Shown here: one piece after another, positions 22,676 to 34,056 of the stretch
How positions within the stretch are numbered: position 1 is the first letter of the stretch
How the letters are laid out: every line of letters begins with the position of its first letter
NCBI RefSeq assembly: GCF_905147365.1
Contig: NC_056409.1
Location: 11,971,001 to 12,035,000, forward strand
Origin: Aricia agestis
Taxonomy: Eukaryota > Arthropoda > Insecta > Lepidoptera > Lycaenidae
Direction: 5' to 3'
DNA: 64,000 bases
Made by a program: the position numbers and the translations under genes
The notes under the pieces: generated by a model
The model's database searches: none
Seen by the model: the letters and a program-made list of their open reading frames with translations, nothing else
What the model was told of the DNA's origin: nothing

Positions 22676-23424
22676 GATGTTGTTGTTGTCTTGTTTTCAG
22701 TTTATAAGGTTTTATGTGGCAGTAGGAGTTTTCTATTTGCTAACTCCAGAAATTAACCAATCAACCACGTAGTTGAAGAGATCAACCACAAACAATCCTG
22801 TCAGAAACCTCATAAATCGGGCTTAAAATATGACCCAATTAAATGATACTTTTATATGAGAAGGTAACTAGGTATCTAATTATTCTGTATTTAAGTTCCA
22901 TACAATCTTAATGAAGTTCTCTCTTCCGGTTGAGTTAGGTAATTGACGGTGGCTTTACTCAGTGTTGTACTTGCAGAATTGATAGCAGACGGTTAGTTTT
23001 AGTTTCAAAGAGAGAAGTGACTTTCTTGAATGTAGATTTCTACATCAATATAATTAGAACAAAGACACAGTCGACTTGATATCGGTTATGATAATATTAT
23101 AACTTTAAAAGTAGGATTATTAATATACATTTTTACTAGATCGTTTTACGTAACGATTTTGACTCAATATCAAGGGCCTTACTCCCGAAGCTAAATCGAT
23201 TACGACTCTGCATCTGATCTGATGTTGATATTATTTAGTTTTAATCACAATTTGTAGTCTACAAACTCGAATAAAATTTTTGACATCGCAGTACCAGGCG
23301 CCAAACTTCTCGATCCTGGTAAAAAAAAACAAGGCCTTTGCATCCATTGTGGATGATTAATATAGTATTTTCAGTATTTTCGTTTTATACTGTAGTGCCT
23401 GGGACAAGATTTTAAATGTCCGTA
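22676..23424. other. AT-rich DNA, no gene recognised
   Basis: Nothing recognisable. Confidence 0.4.
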
Positions 23425-23624
23425 TGAGGAAGGCCACAACACTGCGTTGCGGCATGGTATCGCAAAAACAACATCGCGAAATGCGATGCGTTGTCACAAC
23501 GCAAAAATGTCATCGGAAATCTCGCTGTCGCGTCGCTAATTTCCACGATGCGTTCTGCGACGTCGTAGATTTTTACGATGCGACGGCGCAACGCACTGTT
23601 GTGGCCTGGCCCTTATATGGTTAC
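23425..23624. mobile_element. Inverted-repeat element related to 9615-10008
   Basis: Ends AAGGCCACAACACTGCGTTG and reversed TAAGGGCCAGGCCACAACAG are inverted repeats; internal ACGATGCG, GCGACGTCGTAG and TTTTTACGATGC blocks match the 9615 element. About half its length and more degraded. CpG-rich relative to flanks. Confidence 0.65.
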
Positions 23625-23693
23625 CCAAGCACATACGGCATTCTCGCAACATAGTCGGCCTAGGCCAGAGAAATGAGCATCGTCTGGGACGAT

Positions 23694-23830
23694 GTTTTCC
23701 ATCACCGTACGAGCGTCCGTATAATGTATTTGAGATCTGAAAATGTCTCATGAGTACATGCCTTCACCCGGGATCGAACCCCCTCTCGAGTGCGAACCAA
23801 CGATCTTCCCACTAGGCCACGGACGCTCTT
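23694..23830 (-). mobile_element. tRNA-derived SINE head (SINE-3)
   Basis: Reversed, it begins GAGCGTCCGTGGCCTAGTGG (pol III A box) and continues to a B box GGTTCGATCCCGGG about 45 bases on. The tail after the head is short (to about 23700) and unlike SINE-1 or SINE-2. A plain tRNA gene is unlikely because the anticodon-arm region does not fold into a standard cloverleaf by eye. Confidence 0.65.
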
Positions 23831-24119
23831 CGTTGCAAAATATGTACAAAAACCTTCTGAGGTCGAGATGATTCGACTCTCGATCGCGTTGGCAGTAAGA
23901 GGCAAAGTGGAGAAGCTAAACAGCGTGTACTGTGCACAATCATTGTTTTCTTTCTAGGCTTGATGTATATGCGTGTGTTAAATTACTATGGAAAGGGGTT
24001 AAAAGTAATTTGAATAAAGTATAATTATTTGTAAAATTTTAAAAGCAAAATATATCAAACATTATATAGTACAAAACAAATTTAGAACAAATTTTTTTTT
24101 GATTACTAGTTATGCTAAT
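23831..24119. other. AT-rich spacer
   Basis: No feature recognised. Confidence 0.35.
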
Positions 24120-25386
24120 TTTTAACCGACTTCCAAAAAGGAGGAGGTAATACGTTCGGCTGTATGTTCCCTTATTTTTTTTATATATGTTCAACGATTA
24201 CTCAGCCGTCTATGGTCCGATTTACAGAATTCTTTTTGTTTTGTATAGAGTTTGACTCTAATTTGGTAACATGTTCATAAAAGTGGTGATTTGATGATGG
24301 GATCCATGAATAATCGAGGGAACTCCTCAAAATTTATATGAAAACATATAGTGATTTTGATTTTTTCTGAAGTATTTCAGGCATATACTACCAAAAAGTA
24401 AGATTTTGCACCAGGATGTACCCTGGTTCCGAAGGTACCCAACAGAAATTTTGAATCCTTATAGATACAAGTTCGAGGATTTTGGCTTTATTTAAACTAC
24501 TCCAAGCAAAAGCCTCCTACATTATTTCTGGTAAACATAGGCTAAATTTTATTTTGGAAAAAATAGTGTTTCGTAAGATATTTGGGTTTTTCGGACGCCA
24601 GATGTAAAATCAACCAGAAAAGTTACTTATTCTGCGTACGCTGCCGAAACTGCAAAAGATAGAACCATAAAATGTTCTAAGTAATTGTAGGTCTTATAAA
24701 TATCTACAAAAAAGTTCGCGACACACTATACTTATCTATGTCGAGTGAGGCACAATAACATTTTTTTTTTATTTAAAAATCTTGATTTTTTTGGACTACA
24801 TTTAAACGCGTTTATTTTACTTATGTCATTAATCCTTATGAAAATCAATTATTTCATCACTAAGTACAGTTTATGTAGATAAAATTTGGTCTTTGAATGA
24901 TTAAAATTGTACACCCAGTGTGCAACTGGGTGACTATTTAAACTGTATAGAATAGCCGTCGACCGTCGTACTAAAATTAACATATTTTACAGAATCCATC
25001 GATCACCTAATGATTTAACGAGGGCCTTTCTATTAAATTGAAATTAAATTTTTATTACTATCTAATGATATAATAATTAGTCAGTTAAAGGTAATTAATA
25101 TTCGTGCCCTAAATGAGGCACGGTTTAAATTACGGTGAATGGTGTTACATTAGTGTTAAGCGAATTATCGGTAGAATATTGTTTTGTGATGTGTATGAAA
25201 TGTTTGTACATATTTTAACGTTGTCATCTAAATTTTCATACATTGATTGATGAAAAGAAAATTAACTCCGCCTCAGTAGCAGCGAAAAACATTCTGTTAG
25301 AATAAAATGTGTCAAAATTGGTTAAGCACTTTTTGAGATTGGGAATTTTAATTCTTAATTACGTACAATTTTGAAGTCGGTTTTAT
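24120..25386 (+). mobile_element. AACCGACTTCC-family element, apparently full length
   Basis: Starts TTTTAACCGACTTCCAAAAA and ends AATTTTGAAGTCGGTTTTAT, giving an inverted AACCGACTTC terminus of at least 10 bp; length about 1.27 kb. The first 400 bp (GTGGTGATTTGATGATGGGA, GAGGGAACTCCTCAAAA) match 26556-26960. No transposase is visible. I recall this as a common lepidopteran repeat. It may be a non-autonomous DNA element. Confidence 0.7.
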
Positions 25387-25820
25387 CTTTTTAAAATACT
25401 ATTATGTTAGTGAATTCTAAACGTTTAACTTTAATTTGTATTGGCACAAAACCCTATCTGTTAGCTCAGAACAAAATGAAACTAATTAATGATGTTTGTT
25501 TAATTAAGATGGAGCAGTGTAACTTGTAAGTGTCCCGAACGCTGTCCTAAAACAACACACATAAATACTAAGGCGCGGTTTGAGGCGCAGATATGCGGCG
25601 AATTCTACAATTACTTCCCATTCATTAAATTTTATCAACGCTCAAGACGTAGCTTAAGAACCATCACCATCTTTTGTATTTCTTAATCCCTAAGGCATCA
25701 CCCATAGACGGGTAAATCTACCTAATCGATTTTGAGGACATTTGATTAATAACCAACGCAGACGGACAGAAGATAATTTTGATGCTGTGAAATGCAATTA
25801 TCTTAAGCGAGAACGGATAG
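25387..25820. other. AT-rich DNA, no gene recognised
   Basis: Nothing recognisable. Confidence 0.35.
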
Positions 25821-26081
25821 TTTTTTTTTCATGGACGCTTCACACCACGTCACTCTGGCCCCGTGCTAAGTATCTAAAGGACTTGTGTTACGGGTACCAG
25901 ACAACGGAAATATTATATTTAATACTTTTTATACTATACATATATTTAAGATTTTTATTATGTGATACACATATTTAATACACATCCATGACATAGGAAC
26001 TTTGAAAACGTTCCGCCGGCGGGATTCGAACCCGCGACCCCCGGCTTGAGCTACCAACAGCCAACTGAGCCACAGAGGTCG
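25821..26081 (-). mobile_element. tRNA-derived SINE (SINE-1), intact copy
   Basis: Minus strand. Head near 26081 with A box GGCTCAGTTGG and B box GGTTCGAATCCCGC; AT-rich middle; 3' end GGACGCTTCACACCACGTCA reversed, then an A-tract (T-run 25821-25829). It shows the uninterrupted ATATTTAATACACATCC junction and so serves as the empty-site reference for 4978-6187. Confidence 0.9.
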
Positions 26082-26135
26082 TCATTGGTCGGTCGTCGTC
26101 GTCGTCGTCATTGGTCGGTCGTCGGTCGTTGACTA
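26082..26135. repeat. GTC/GGTC microsatellite
   Basis: (GTC)n and ATTGGTCGGTCGTC blocks, repeated twice, immediately beyond the SINE head. Confidence 0.7.
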
Positions 26136-26555
26136 GCAACTTTTTCAATTAGGGCATGAGAAAGTGATACAGTATTAAATATATATATTTTACACAATTA
26201 TGGTACTTAAAAGTTTTACTTATTACAATTTTACCTTTCTTGATTTTCGTGAAAATACAATATCAAGCTGCAAAACCTTAAATCACAAATGATTAGACAA
26301 GGCAAATTTATTTGTATACGAAAGCGTATTTCCCTCTGAGAGAAAGGTTTCGTAGACAATTCCCTATGGCAAGAAAGGGCGCGGAAGGGACAAAAGCGAG
26401 AAGCAATTATTTTATAAGCTTCAATCAAAGCTGAAATTTGAGTGTAACAAGCTACTATAGTAAAGTAAAATAACTACCTACTTCAAGAATAAGGATTTTA
26501 ATGAAATTTTACAATAATATAGCTTATACATCAGAATAACACATAGGCTACAATT
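26136..26555. other. AT-rich DNA, no gene recognised
   Basis: Nothing recognisable. Confidence 0.35.
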
Positions 26556-26960
26556 TTAACCGAGTTTCGAAATGGACGAGGTGTTATGTTCGTTTTCTTA
26601 TATTCAACGATTACTCCGCCGTTTGTGAACCGATTTTCAAATTTTTTCTTTTGGTATATAGGGTATCATCCCAATTTTGTATTATATTCACAAAAGTGGT
26701 GATCTGATGAAGGATCCATAAGTAATCGAGGGAACTCCTCAAAACTTATAGGGAAACATGTGGTGACTTCGGTTTCGTGAGAAGTATTCTAAGCATATGC
26801 TACCAACAAGTAAGATTTTGCACCGAGATATACCTGGTATACCGTGGTTCGGAAGGTGCTGAGAGAACTCCTGATTCTTTATAGATACAAGTTTGGGAGT
26901 TTTTGCGTTGTTTTAAGAACAGAAAGCATATGCTACTATGCAAATTACATTCATCATCAT
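26556..26960 (+). repeat. AACCGACTTCC-family element, 5' part only
   Basis: Begins TTTTAACCGAGTTTCGAAAT, then follows the 24120 copy (TTCAACGATTACTC, GAGGGAACTCCTCAAAA, AAGTAAGATTTTGCACC). Similarity ends near 26960; the 3' two thirds are absent. Confidence 0.75.
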
Positions 26961-27049
26961 CACTACCATATTATTCCATTAATTCATAGTCTTTTAGATC
27001 GAGACTCTAGTTTGTCAAGCGATAATTTAAAAAAAAATCTATACCTACC

Positions 27050-27312
27050 TAATATTATAAACCTGAAGAGTATGTTTGCTTGAACGCGTCAATCTCAGGA
27101 ACTACAGGTCCGATTTAAAAACTTATCTCAGTGTTAGATAGATCATTTATCGAGTAAGACTATAGGCTATATTATATTATCACGCTAAGACTAATAGGAC
27201 CGAAGAAACTCAGGAAAATGTGGGTAAAACGGGGGAAATATTTTTTATGGGAAAATGTACGGTTTCTGTAAAATTCCTAATTTACGCGGGCGAAGCCGTG
27301 CGGGACATTTAG
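27050..27312 (+). repeat. Helitron-like repeat, same family as 7164-7695
   Basis: TTGAACGCGTCAATCTCAGG, TCATTTATCGAGTAAGACTA and the 3' end GCGGGCGAAGCCGTGCGGGA, then CATTTAG|T. Matches the reverse complement of 7164-7695 without the internal duplication. A short stem near the end and TAG|T fit a Helitron-like terminus, though CTAG itself is not present. Confidence 0.6.
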
Positions 27313-27329
27313 TAATATTATATTATTAG

Positions 27330-27497
27330 CTAGATGACGCCCGCGACTCCGCAGGCGCCAAAATTCGTTAATTCGTAAATTTTTCCGGGATATCTTTATC
27401 CCGCTTTGCCATACCCAGCAATATCGGTTCAGCGGTTTGGGCGTAAAAAAATTACATACAAACGGACCTTCACATTTGTAATAATTATTATGTATAA
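27330..27497 (-). mobile_element. Helitron-like family A copy
   Basis: CTAG at 27330-27333 then ATGACGCCCGCGACTCCGCA. Contains CGGTTCAGCGGTTTGGGCGT. The far end is degraded (GTAATAATTATTATG). Confidence 0.65.
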
Positions 27498-27839
27498 GTG
27501 TGATATGATAAAATACCTTCATTATCTAAGAAACGAATAAATTTCACAGCAATTTATTTTGTTTAAATCCAGCAATCAGTAGGTGTGAATAGCTGGCGTA
27601 ATAATGGAACCCCATGGCACCTCGGCCTCGGTGCGTCCTTTAATACCGTGTAATGGAAGAGGAAAGTACGGGTGATGGAAAACAAATGCCTGTCTGTACT
27701 GACACGCCCGTGAGGCCATGAATTAAGCGGTTCGCTACGAATACGAACTTAATGGTAAAAAAATACCTATCTTAGTTTCATAAATATTTTCAGTAGTCAC
27801 AATTTAATATAACTATCGAAATAAGGAAAACAAAAAATG
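27498..27839. other. Unassigned DNA
   Basis: No gene recognised. 27605-27625 shares CCATGGCACCTCGG (inverse CCGAGGTGCCATGG) with 13190-13203; nothing else extends the match. Confidence 0.3.
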
Positions 27840-27876
27840 GGATCTGGGGGCACGGGAGTGCCCCCTCCAAGTCGAT
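27840..27876. repeat. GATCTGGGGGCACGG hairpin repeat, second copy
   Basis: GGGGGCACGG-GA-GTGCCCCC stem, sister of 22296-22340. It lies directly beside the MITE starting at 27882. Confidence 0.6.
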
Positions 27877-27881
27877 ATCTA

Positions 27882-28040
27882 CAGGGTGTAACAAAAATAA
27901 GTGATAATACTTTAGGGTGTGTACGTGTTCACTGTGAAAGTAGCAGCGCTGAAATACCAAAAATATTTTTCACTTTTGTATGGGGAAACTCGTGACGCTC
28001 GGGCACTTGCCCATACAAAAGTAAAAAAAAAAATTCGTCT
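27882..28040. mobile_element. CAGGGTGTAAC MITE, right end lost
   Basis: Left terminus CAGGGTGTAACAAAAATAAG after TA (27880-27881), then the stem TTTTTCACTTTTGTATGG pairing with CCATACAAAAGT. The right terminus seen in the 8394-8620 copy is missing, where 28045-28325 begins. Confidence 0.75.
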
Positions 28041-28044
28041 AAAT

Positions 28045-28325
28045 ATTTAATAATAATATTAAAATAAAATAAAAATTTAAGGGGGCCTCCCATACAAAAA
28101 TCACTGTGGTGGTACGGAACTCTTCGTGCGCGAGTCCGACTCGCACTTGGCCGATTATTTATTTGTATTTTTTTACTAATCTGACTCGCTCATGAATACA
28201 CATAAGGTTATAGAGCAAAATAGGCCAAAAATTGTGATACTTGTATGGGAGCCACCCTTAAGTTTTTATTTTATTATAATATTATTATTAATTATTAAAA
28301 TACACATATAATTAAGGCCTTGGTA
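28045..28325. repeat. Palindromic composite of CACTTGGCCGG-family ends, copy 1
   Basis: Left part (28051-28160) ends CGAGTCCGACTCGCACTTGG, the 3' end of the family whose full copies lie at 41443 and 59117. The right part runs the other way: CTCCCATACAAAAATCAC near 28091 pairs with GTGATACTTGTATGGGAG near 28236, and the AT-rich flanks also pair, so the unit folds as a foldback. A second copy is at 28983-29275. Confidence 0.75.
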
Positions 28326-28982
28326 AAAATTTAAAGTGCCTACCTTTTGCCGTTATCGAGATAGAGCAAAAAATCACGTTTATTGTATGGGGCTCGCGCG
28401 GCGGAATTGTGCTATGACGTCACACCGTTACCGGGCGCCCGCGTCGTATAGTTACAACTTGTTTTGCTTATAAATCGGAAACTAATTAACGTATCCAAGT
28501 AATTCTTTCATTAATATTCTTTATTTTTGACAGAGAATGTTGACTGCTAATAATCAAATTTAGGTAACATTCCCCATTATATTTCATTATCAACCTTTAA
28601 AAAAAATAAACAAAATATTTTATTCTTGAAAAGATACTAATAAATTTAAAGGGAAACTAAATCGCTTGTTTGATAGTCACAGCCTGAAGTAGTACAATAT
28701 TATTCCCTAGACACATCTTGTAGCGATCTGGGTTTGAAATATCCCTTTGTAGCAAACATCCCGCACCTCTTTCATTACACTCCCTCTATCTTTATCATCA
28801 CAATAGAAATAGGGAAGGACGACACAATGTGTATCACTCCTTCCTTGCAGTACAATAATTATTTGCATAACGCATACTTTACGTTTGACACAGTTAATAT
28901 TTTTTCTAACATTTTCTTTAGTTACGTAAAATGAATTACGTCTACGGCTTAAACTTTCTCTAAGATGAGTACTTTAATATTT
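28326..28982. other. Unassigned DNA
   Basis: No gene supported. A frame of 66 codons at 28734-28934 is not recognisable. Confidence 0.35.
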
Positions 28983-29275
28983 CATAATAATATTAAAATA
29001 AAATAAAAATTTAAGGGGGCCTCCCATACAAAAATCACTGTGGTAGTACTCTTCGTGCTCGCGCACGTCGCGTGCGTCCGACTCGCACTTGACCGATTAT
29101 TTATTCGTATTTTTTTTACTAATCGGACTCGCTCATGAATACACATACCGTTATAGAGCAAAATAGGCCAAAAATTGTGATCTTTGTATGGGAGCCACCC
29201 TTAATTTTTTTTTAATTATAATATTATTATTAATTATTAAATTAAACATATAATTAAGGCGTTGGTAAAAATTTC
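28983..29275. repeat. Palindromic composite of CACTTGGCCGG-family ends, copy 2
   Basis: Closely follows 28045-28325 through both halves and the trailing ATATAATTAAGGCGTTGGTA. Differences include an inserted CTCGCGCACGT stretch and loss of GGTACGGAA. Two copies 0.65 kb apart in direct orientation suggest a segmental duplication or two insertions of the same composite. Confidence 0.75.
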
Positions 29276-29369
29276 ATCTATCCATTTAAGCAATTAATTA
29301 GAACCAAAATAATTGGCTTCACTTGTAAGTTTTTTTAAAGGTTCTTGCAACTGTACTGTAAAACACGTA

Positions 29370-29497
29370 GGGCCCGTTTCACCACTTCCTGATAAGGCTA
29401 TCCACCAATTAACTTGACAGATCAATTATAGAGAATCTGTCAAAAAAGTTGTGAATAGCCTATTAGGCACTTTATCAGAAAGTGGTGAAACAGGCCC
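29370..29497. mobile_element. 128-bp MITE (GGGCCTGTTTCACCACTT ends, TA target)
   Basis: TIRs GGGCCCGTTTCACCACTTCC and reversed GGGCCTGTTTCACCACTTTC, flanked by TA at 29368-29369 and 29498-29499. Center contains TTGACAGATC...ATCTGTCAA, a further palindrome. Sister copies at 57439 and 58267. TA target suggests Tc1/mariner. Confidence 0.85.
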
Positions 29498-30718
29498 TAA
29501 ATATCTTTAAGTTTTGGAGCAACTGCAACGCTTCTGTTACAAATTAATTCTTTCAATTATCAAAAGAGTAAATATTTATTTATATTAATATATTTATTTA
29601 TATTAAAAAGAAAGTTAATCAAAATTAACTGTCTATCCGTTTTTTTCTTAATTCTACAAGAAATTAAAAAAAATTACACTGAAAGGCACGTAAAACTTAT
29701 GACGGCCCTTTAATTTCGTCACTTCCGGTAAAATGAAGGCATACATTTTTCGGGAGCCGAATCCCCGTGAATCACTAAATATCCATATCAGAAGTGCAAT
29801 TATTTATTTCCGAGGCTCCCGCTAAGCCCCGATATATCGCACCGAAACGTGTGTCAGTACTAAGCCCGGCGGATATTAAGTTACCTGCAATCACCGCTAC
29901 GTACATTATCCACGATATTAGTTTACATCGCTCGCCCTGTTCGATGTATAACTAATATGCTTCGCCAAAATCGCTAATGTATAACGTTTCTGATAGTGGA
30001 ATTATTGCGCTAATAGCACTTGGCATCCTTAAACTTTAATTTAATCTTAATGTATCTAAATTGTTTTGGAAAGTTTCTACAGGAATTTTGTAAAATATTT
30101 GTGTCGTCGCGACACTACTAGTTTGTATTTATTTCTATGAAACACCCTGCGCAGCTAGCGACACGAAGCTATAATATCATAGAAATACATAGAAATGACA
30201 CGTCGTCTGCTGCAACTTCATGTAGGCGGCTTCCAACTTGTACCATCAGATATTATATTATTATTGTTATTTCAGTATTAATAACATATTTTATATTTCT
30301 TTTTATTTCAGGTATGTTATAGCAGTGGTGTAACCAGATACCACATTAACTTTGTAAGTAATAATTAACTTAAATGTTGTGGACACTAAAAGTTTGTCGA
30401 TGATTTTTTTATCAATACCCAAAGATTTTTTGATTGCAATGATACCAAAACGTATTTGAAATTTTGTTGCCTTAACCCTACAAGTTCAATATATTGAATA
30501 TGAAATCTGTACAGTCACGCTATTAGGAGTTGCTCAGCGACACGGCATTAGCATGTGAATATGGGCTTTTACATCATTTTTGGCCGCTGCCATAATTCAA
30601 CGTCCCCGGGGTGTTGTGAGCGAGAAAACTAGCTTTACTATAATAGAGCTCTCATAATAACTCATGAGTGTTGTTATTGCTTATCTTCATCACGCATTTT
30701 TGTACAAAAATACACTAC
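29498..30718. other. AT-rich DNA, no gene recognised
   Basis: Nothing coding is supported. Unit-copy DNA by eye. Confidence 0.35.
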
Positions 30719-30782
30719 ACTTCACACTACATTTCAGAACCCCAATTTTGGGTAAATTGGGATCCTGAAATGTAGTGTGAAT
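30719..30782. repeat. 26-bp hairpin
   Basis: TTCACACTACATTTCAG...CCCAATT pairs with AATTGGG...CTGAAATGTAGTGTGAA around TTGGGTA. Only a few mismatches. Could be a very short MITE. Confidence 0.75.
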
Positions 30783-31027
30783 TTTTTTTTTTATTACTTA
30801 TTCATTAAGTTTGATTGTACACAATACGATTAATAATGCCTTATATTTTAACCTGACTTTTTAAATTTTTACCATGAGAACATAACTTTAGACAATAGGC
30901 TTGATGACTATTTTTTTTTCTTATTGGTAATTGAAAGACCCTTAAAAATAGAAACATCGCTGAAAGAATGACTCTGATAGCTTAAAAATTCACCAAGATA
31001 TGACAATTCAAACATCTCATAAAATAG

Positions 31028-31108
31028 AGCTGCCCGAAACGCTCCATACAAAGTGCTACGAAAGACTGACGTCACTCTTTCGTAGTTTGTATGCATCGGG
31101 AGCAAAGA
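31028..31108. repeat. Hairpin repeat (CATACAAA...CTACGAAAG)
   Basis: GCCCGAAACGCTCCATACAA...GCTACGAAAG pairs with CTTTCGTAGTTTGTATGCAT...GGGAGC around GACGTCA. Resembles a dispersed element I recall from Lepidoptera, but only one copy is in this window. Confidence 0.55.
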
Positions 31109-31403
31109 GAATGTCATATACTACGTAACAAGAGGTCGGACTTAGAAGAAAAAAAATTAACATTTATTTTTTTTTTAAATTGAAACTAAAGTTAAAATTT
31201 TTAAGTGCAAAACCTTCCACTCTAAACATTAAAAAAAAAGAAATGAGCTCAAATAAATGTATTATTTCAATAAAAATTATTGTACATAGGTAAATAAACA
31301 CAAAACAATAAAACAGATTTAATCCACAAGGTTTAGACAACAAATCCGTCCGCTGCTTACGCTCCGATTCCGATCCAGTGGACGCGCATCTTTATACATA
31401 CAC

Positions 31404-31438
31404 ACATAAGTATTATCACTTTGTTTTGTTACACCCTG
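31404..31438. mobile_element. CAGGGTGTAAC MITE, terminal fragment
   Basis: TATTATCACTTTGTTTTGTT then ACACCCTG|TA reproduces only the right end of the 8394-8620 MITE. Confidence 0.7.
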
Positions 31439-32984
31439 TACATACGACAGCTGAAATATATCGCGTGGGCTCAGGCCAGCTGTATACCACCTCACTTGAT
31501 CAGAGGATTTTCCCTTAGTGGCCGCACCTCTCATAATCCCATACCTTCCTTCTCCTCCTCCTTAAATCTCCTTAACAACCATTGCCTGCAGACTAAAATG
31601 TTGCAAACTAGTACAGGGACCTAAAAATCTAAAATTAATGAAAAGTTTATCATTTACTACATTTCCATACATAAATTATTATAGTTAAAGACCTTAACGT
31701 GCAATTAATTACTACAATAAATCAATAGACACATTTCAACATTTTCGAAATTAACTGCATACATACATTGATACATTATAATATTTTCCATGAAATAATA
31801 ATCTATTTTTTTCATATTATTATAGTTTAAGTTGTAAATTATTATACAACTATGCAAATAATCACTATGACATACTTTGTATTAGAACACGGTATGACAT
31901 AGTTATGTTTTGCTTCAATTTATCAATTTACGGTTATATTTACATTTTACAATGGCTTACCTTTTGTTTTTCAATAATTAATCCACCAATTTACAATTTT
32001 TGAAAGAGTTGCTACAAAATAATTTTCACTAACTGAAAATCGAACTTTGAGTTTTAAACATCTTTTTCGTCTTTCTTATCAACCAATCACAGTCGATCTT
32101 GCTTAAAAATTGCACAGATTATCCAACTTAATTTAGTTGCTAAGTTTAAATTTGGAACCCAATTTTTTTTGTTCGAAAGTTTCACCCACCTGTAACAATC
32201 GGGAGAGAGCTTTGTTCTATAGGTATATTAAATATTGCGTTTATGAAAGTGGTTTCATAATAAAAGTTGATTTTAATTGCATAAGCTGTTATCGATTGGT
32301 ATACAAATATTAAGACATTTAATTGAAAAAAAATCGACTTGATTATCTAACTTTGAAGGGGCATAACAAAAAAAAATATATATAAATGCTATCGAGCTGT
32401 GATTTTGGGAACACTTATTTTTCACCGTGATTTCTTTATTTTATTAACAAAATTCGCTAATCTTTGACCTTGTCATCATCCCTATTACGGGTATACCATT
32501 TAGCGGATCCAGAACCGTATAATTCTTGGAAATAATATGTTATTTATTAATATATAATATTTATAATTATAATATTTCCCAAGATTCCGGACCTTGCTGT
32601 TCTTTTTCAGTCTTTTTGTAAATCCTTAATGTGGGTGGAGATAGTGAATGATAAATAGGTTTTGCCATGTAGCTTGCAGGTTTTACAGGCTACGTTCCGA
32701 GTAAGACAGATGGACGTACTGAAAACGGCTCTCAACTAGTGGATTACTATTTGAATAAACATGATTGGAAACTGTGAGGCACCGTGAAAAAGTCCGATTC
32801 GGCTTTTCTATCTGAAAGTTCGGGGCATGCGAACATCGACGGTTATAATTTCTGGATGATTGAAATGCTGCAGTAGGATTATTATCTTTTGAGCCGATTT
32901 TAATTGATGTATTGTCAAAAGATAGAGTTGTACCAAATGCATTACTTAGAATGCATTTTTATGCAGGGTTATACCAGCACATCG
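31439..32984. other. AT-rich DNA, no gene recognised
   Basis: No repeat or coding evidence seen over 1.5 kb. Confidence 0.35.
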
Positions 32985-33625
32985 ACTATTTATTATTGAA
33001 ATCGAGCACCAGTCCCTAAAGTAACACAATTTAAATACTTACTTAGGATTGATTATCTCGAACAATGACGGAATACCTTGAGAGCTGATGTATCACATTG
33101 CGTGGCAGAAATGGAGATTTTTAACCAGTGTGACTCAAATAATATGCCAATCCGTACAAAAGGAAAAGTATATAATACGGCGGTATTACCTGCAATGCTA
33201 TATGCTTCAGAATGTTGGACGGTCAAGGAAACACATATAAAAAGCTCCACACCACAGAAATGAGAATGTTACGATGGTCTGGAGGGGTAGCCAACTTGAC
33301 AAAATTAGAAATGAATATATCCGGGGGAGCTTCAAGATGTCCGAAAAACTAACCGAGATACGCTTAAGATGGTATAGCTACATTATGCGCAAAGACGACA
33401 AGTACATTGTCAAAAAGGCGTTGAGTCTCCCAGAAGCTAAGAGAGCTAGAGGAAGACCCCCAGCCACATGGTGGACCAGTATTACCAAAGGACAAGCTGT
33501 AAATAAATTACCTAAATCGACAACCCAAGATATTTTTAATTTATTAGAATTTCTCGGCGTACATGTATTAGGAGAGCCGCCTTACGTAAAGTGGGAAAGA
33601 ACTAAGAAGAAGAAGAAGCACTACT
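32985..33625 (+). pseudogene. RTE-like LINE reverse transcriptase, C-terminal relic
   Basis: Conceptual peptides in three frames line up with the region after the RT fingers and thumb of RTE-type non-LTR retrotransposons: FKYLG-like start (about 33030), then NMPIRTKGKVYNTAVLPAML (33140-33205), YASECWTVKE, a frameshift to TTEMRMLRWSGGV, then a second to LDKIRNEYIRGSF (33300-33342), LRWYSYIMRKDD and ALSLPEAKRARGRPPATWW (33420-33475). The 3' end is an (AAG)n tract at 33605-33617, as expected for simple-repeat RTE tails. 5'-truncated, at least two frameshifts, dead. Confidence 0.85.
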
Positions 33626-34056
33626 CATATTCGAGGAATCGAGAATAGATATTATTGTCATCACAAAATATACTAGTAGTAGGTCTGTACCGACTAAGAA
33701 TAAGTATTATTTTCCAATGCGTATTATGATTGAAGAATGTAAAATATTTGAGTCACGCCCAAAGTTTTTACCGTACACCTTCCCGGAAAGACAATGAAAA
33801 TACAATATGGAAAGTCACAATATTAATTGTTGGCGTAAGCTCCCGAAGGTTTGTGCCAATAGTAAGTAATGGACGCTAGAACACCTCACGCCATTAATCT
33901 CTGAGGGAGGTTAAGTGCGTTATACGTCAGTATCTATTAAAGGTTGTGATCGACGATGCGGTTATCGCTGTACAAATGTTAGGTTTACGATACGTCATTC
34001 TCAATATTATATTATAAAGTCGAAACAGCGAATCGGACACAAAATTTTATAAGAAA
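33626..34056. other. Unassigned DNA
   Basis: No gene or repeat recognised. Confidence 0.35.

Noticed and set aside
23694..23830. tRNA gene on the minus strand
   Set aside because: No convincing cloverleaf by eye and a non-tRNA tail follows; kept as a SINE-type head.
26082..26135. Possible CRISPR-like direct repeats
   Set aside because: Just a GTC microsatellite with no spacer structure, and the genome is eukaryotic.
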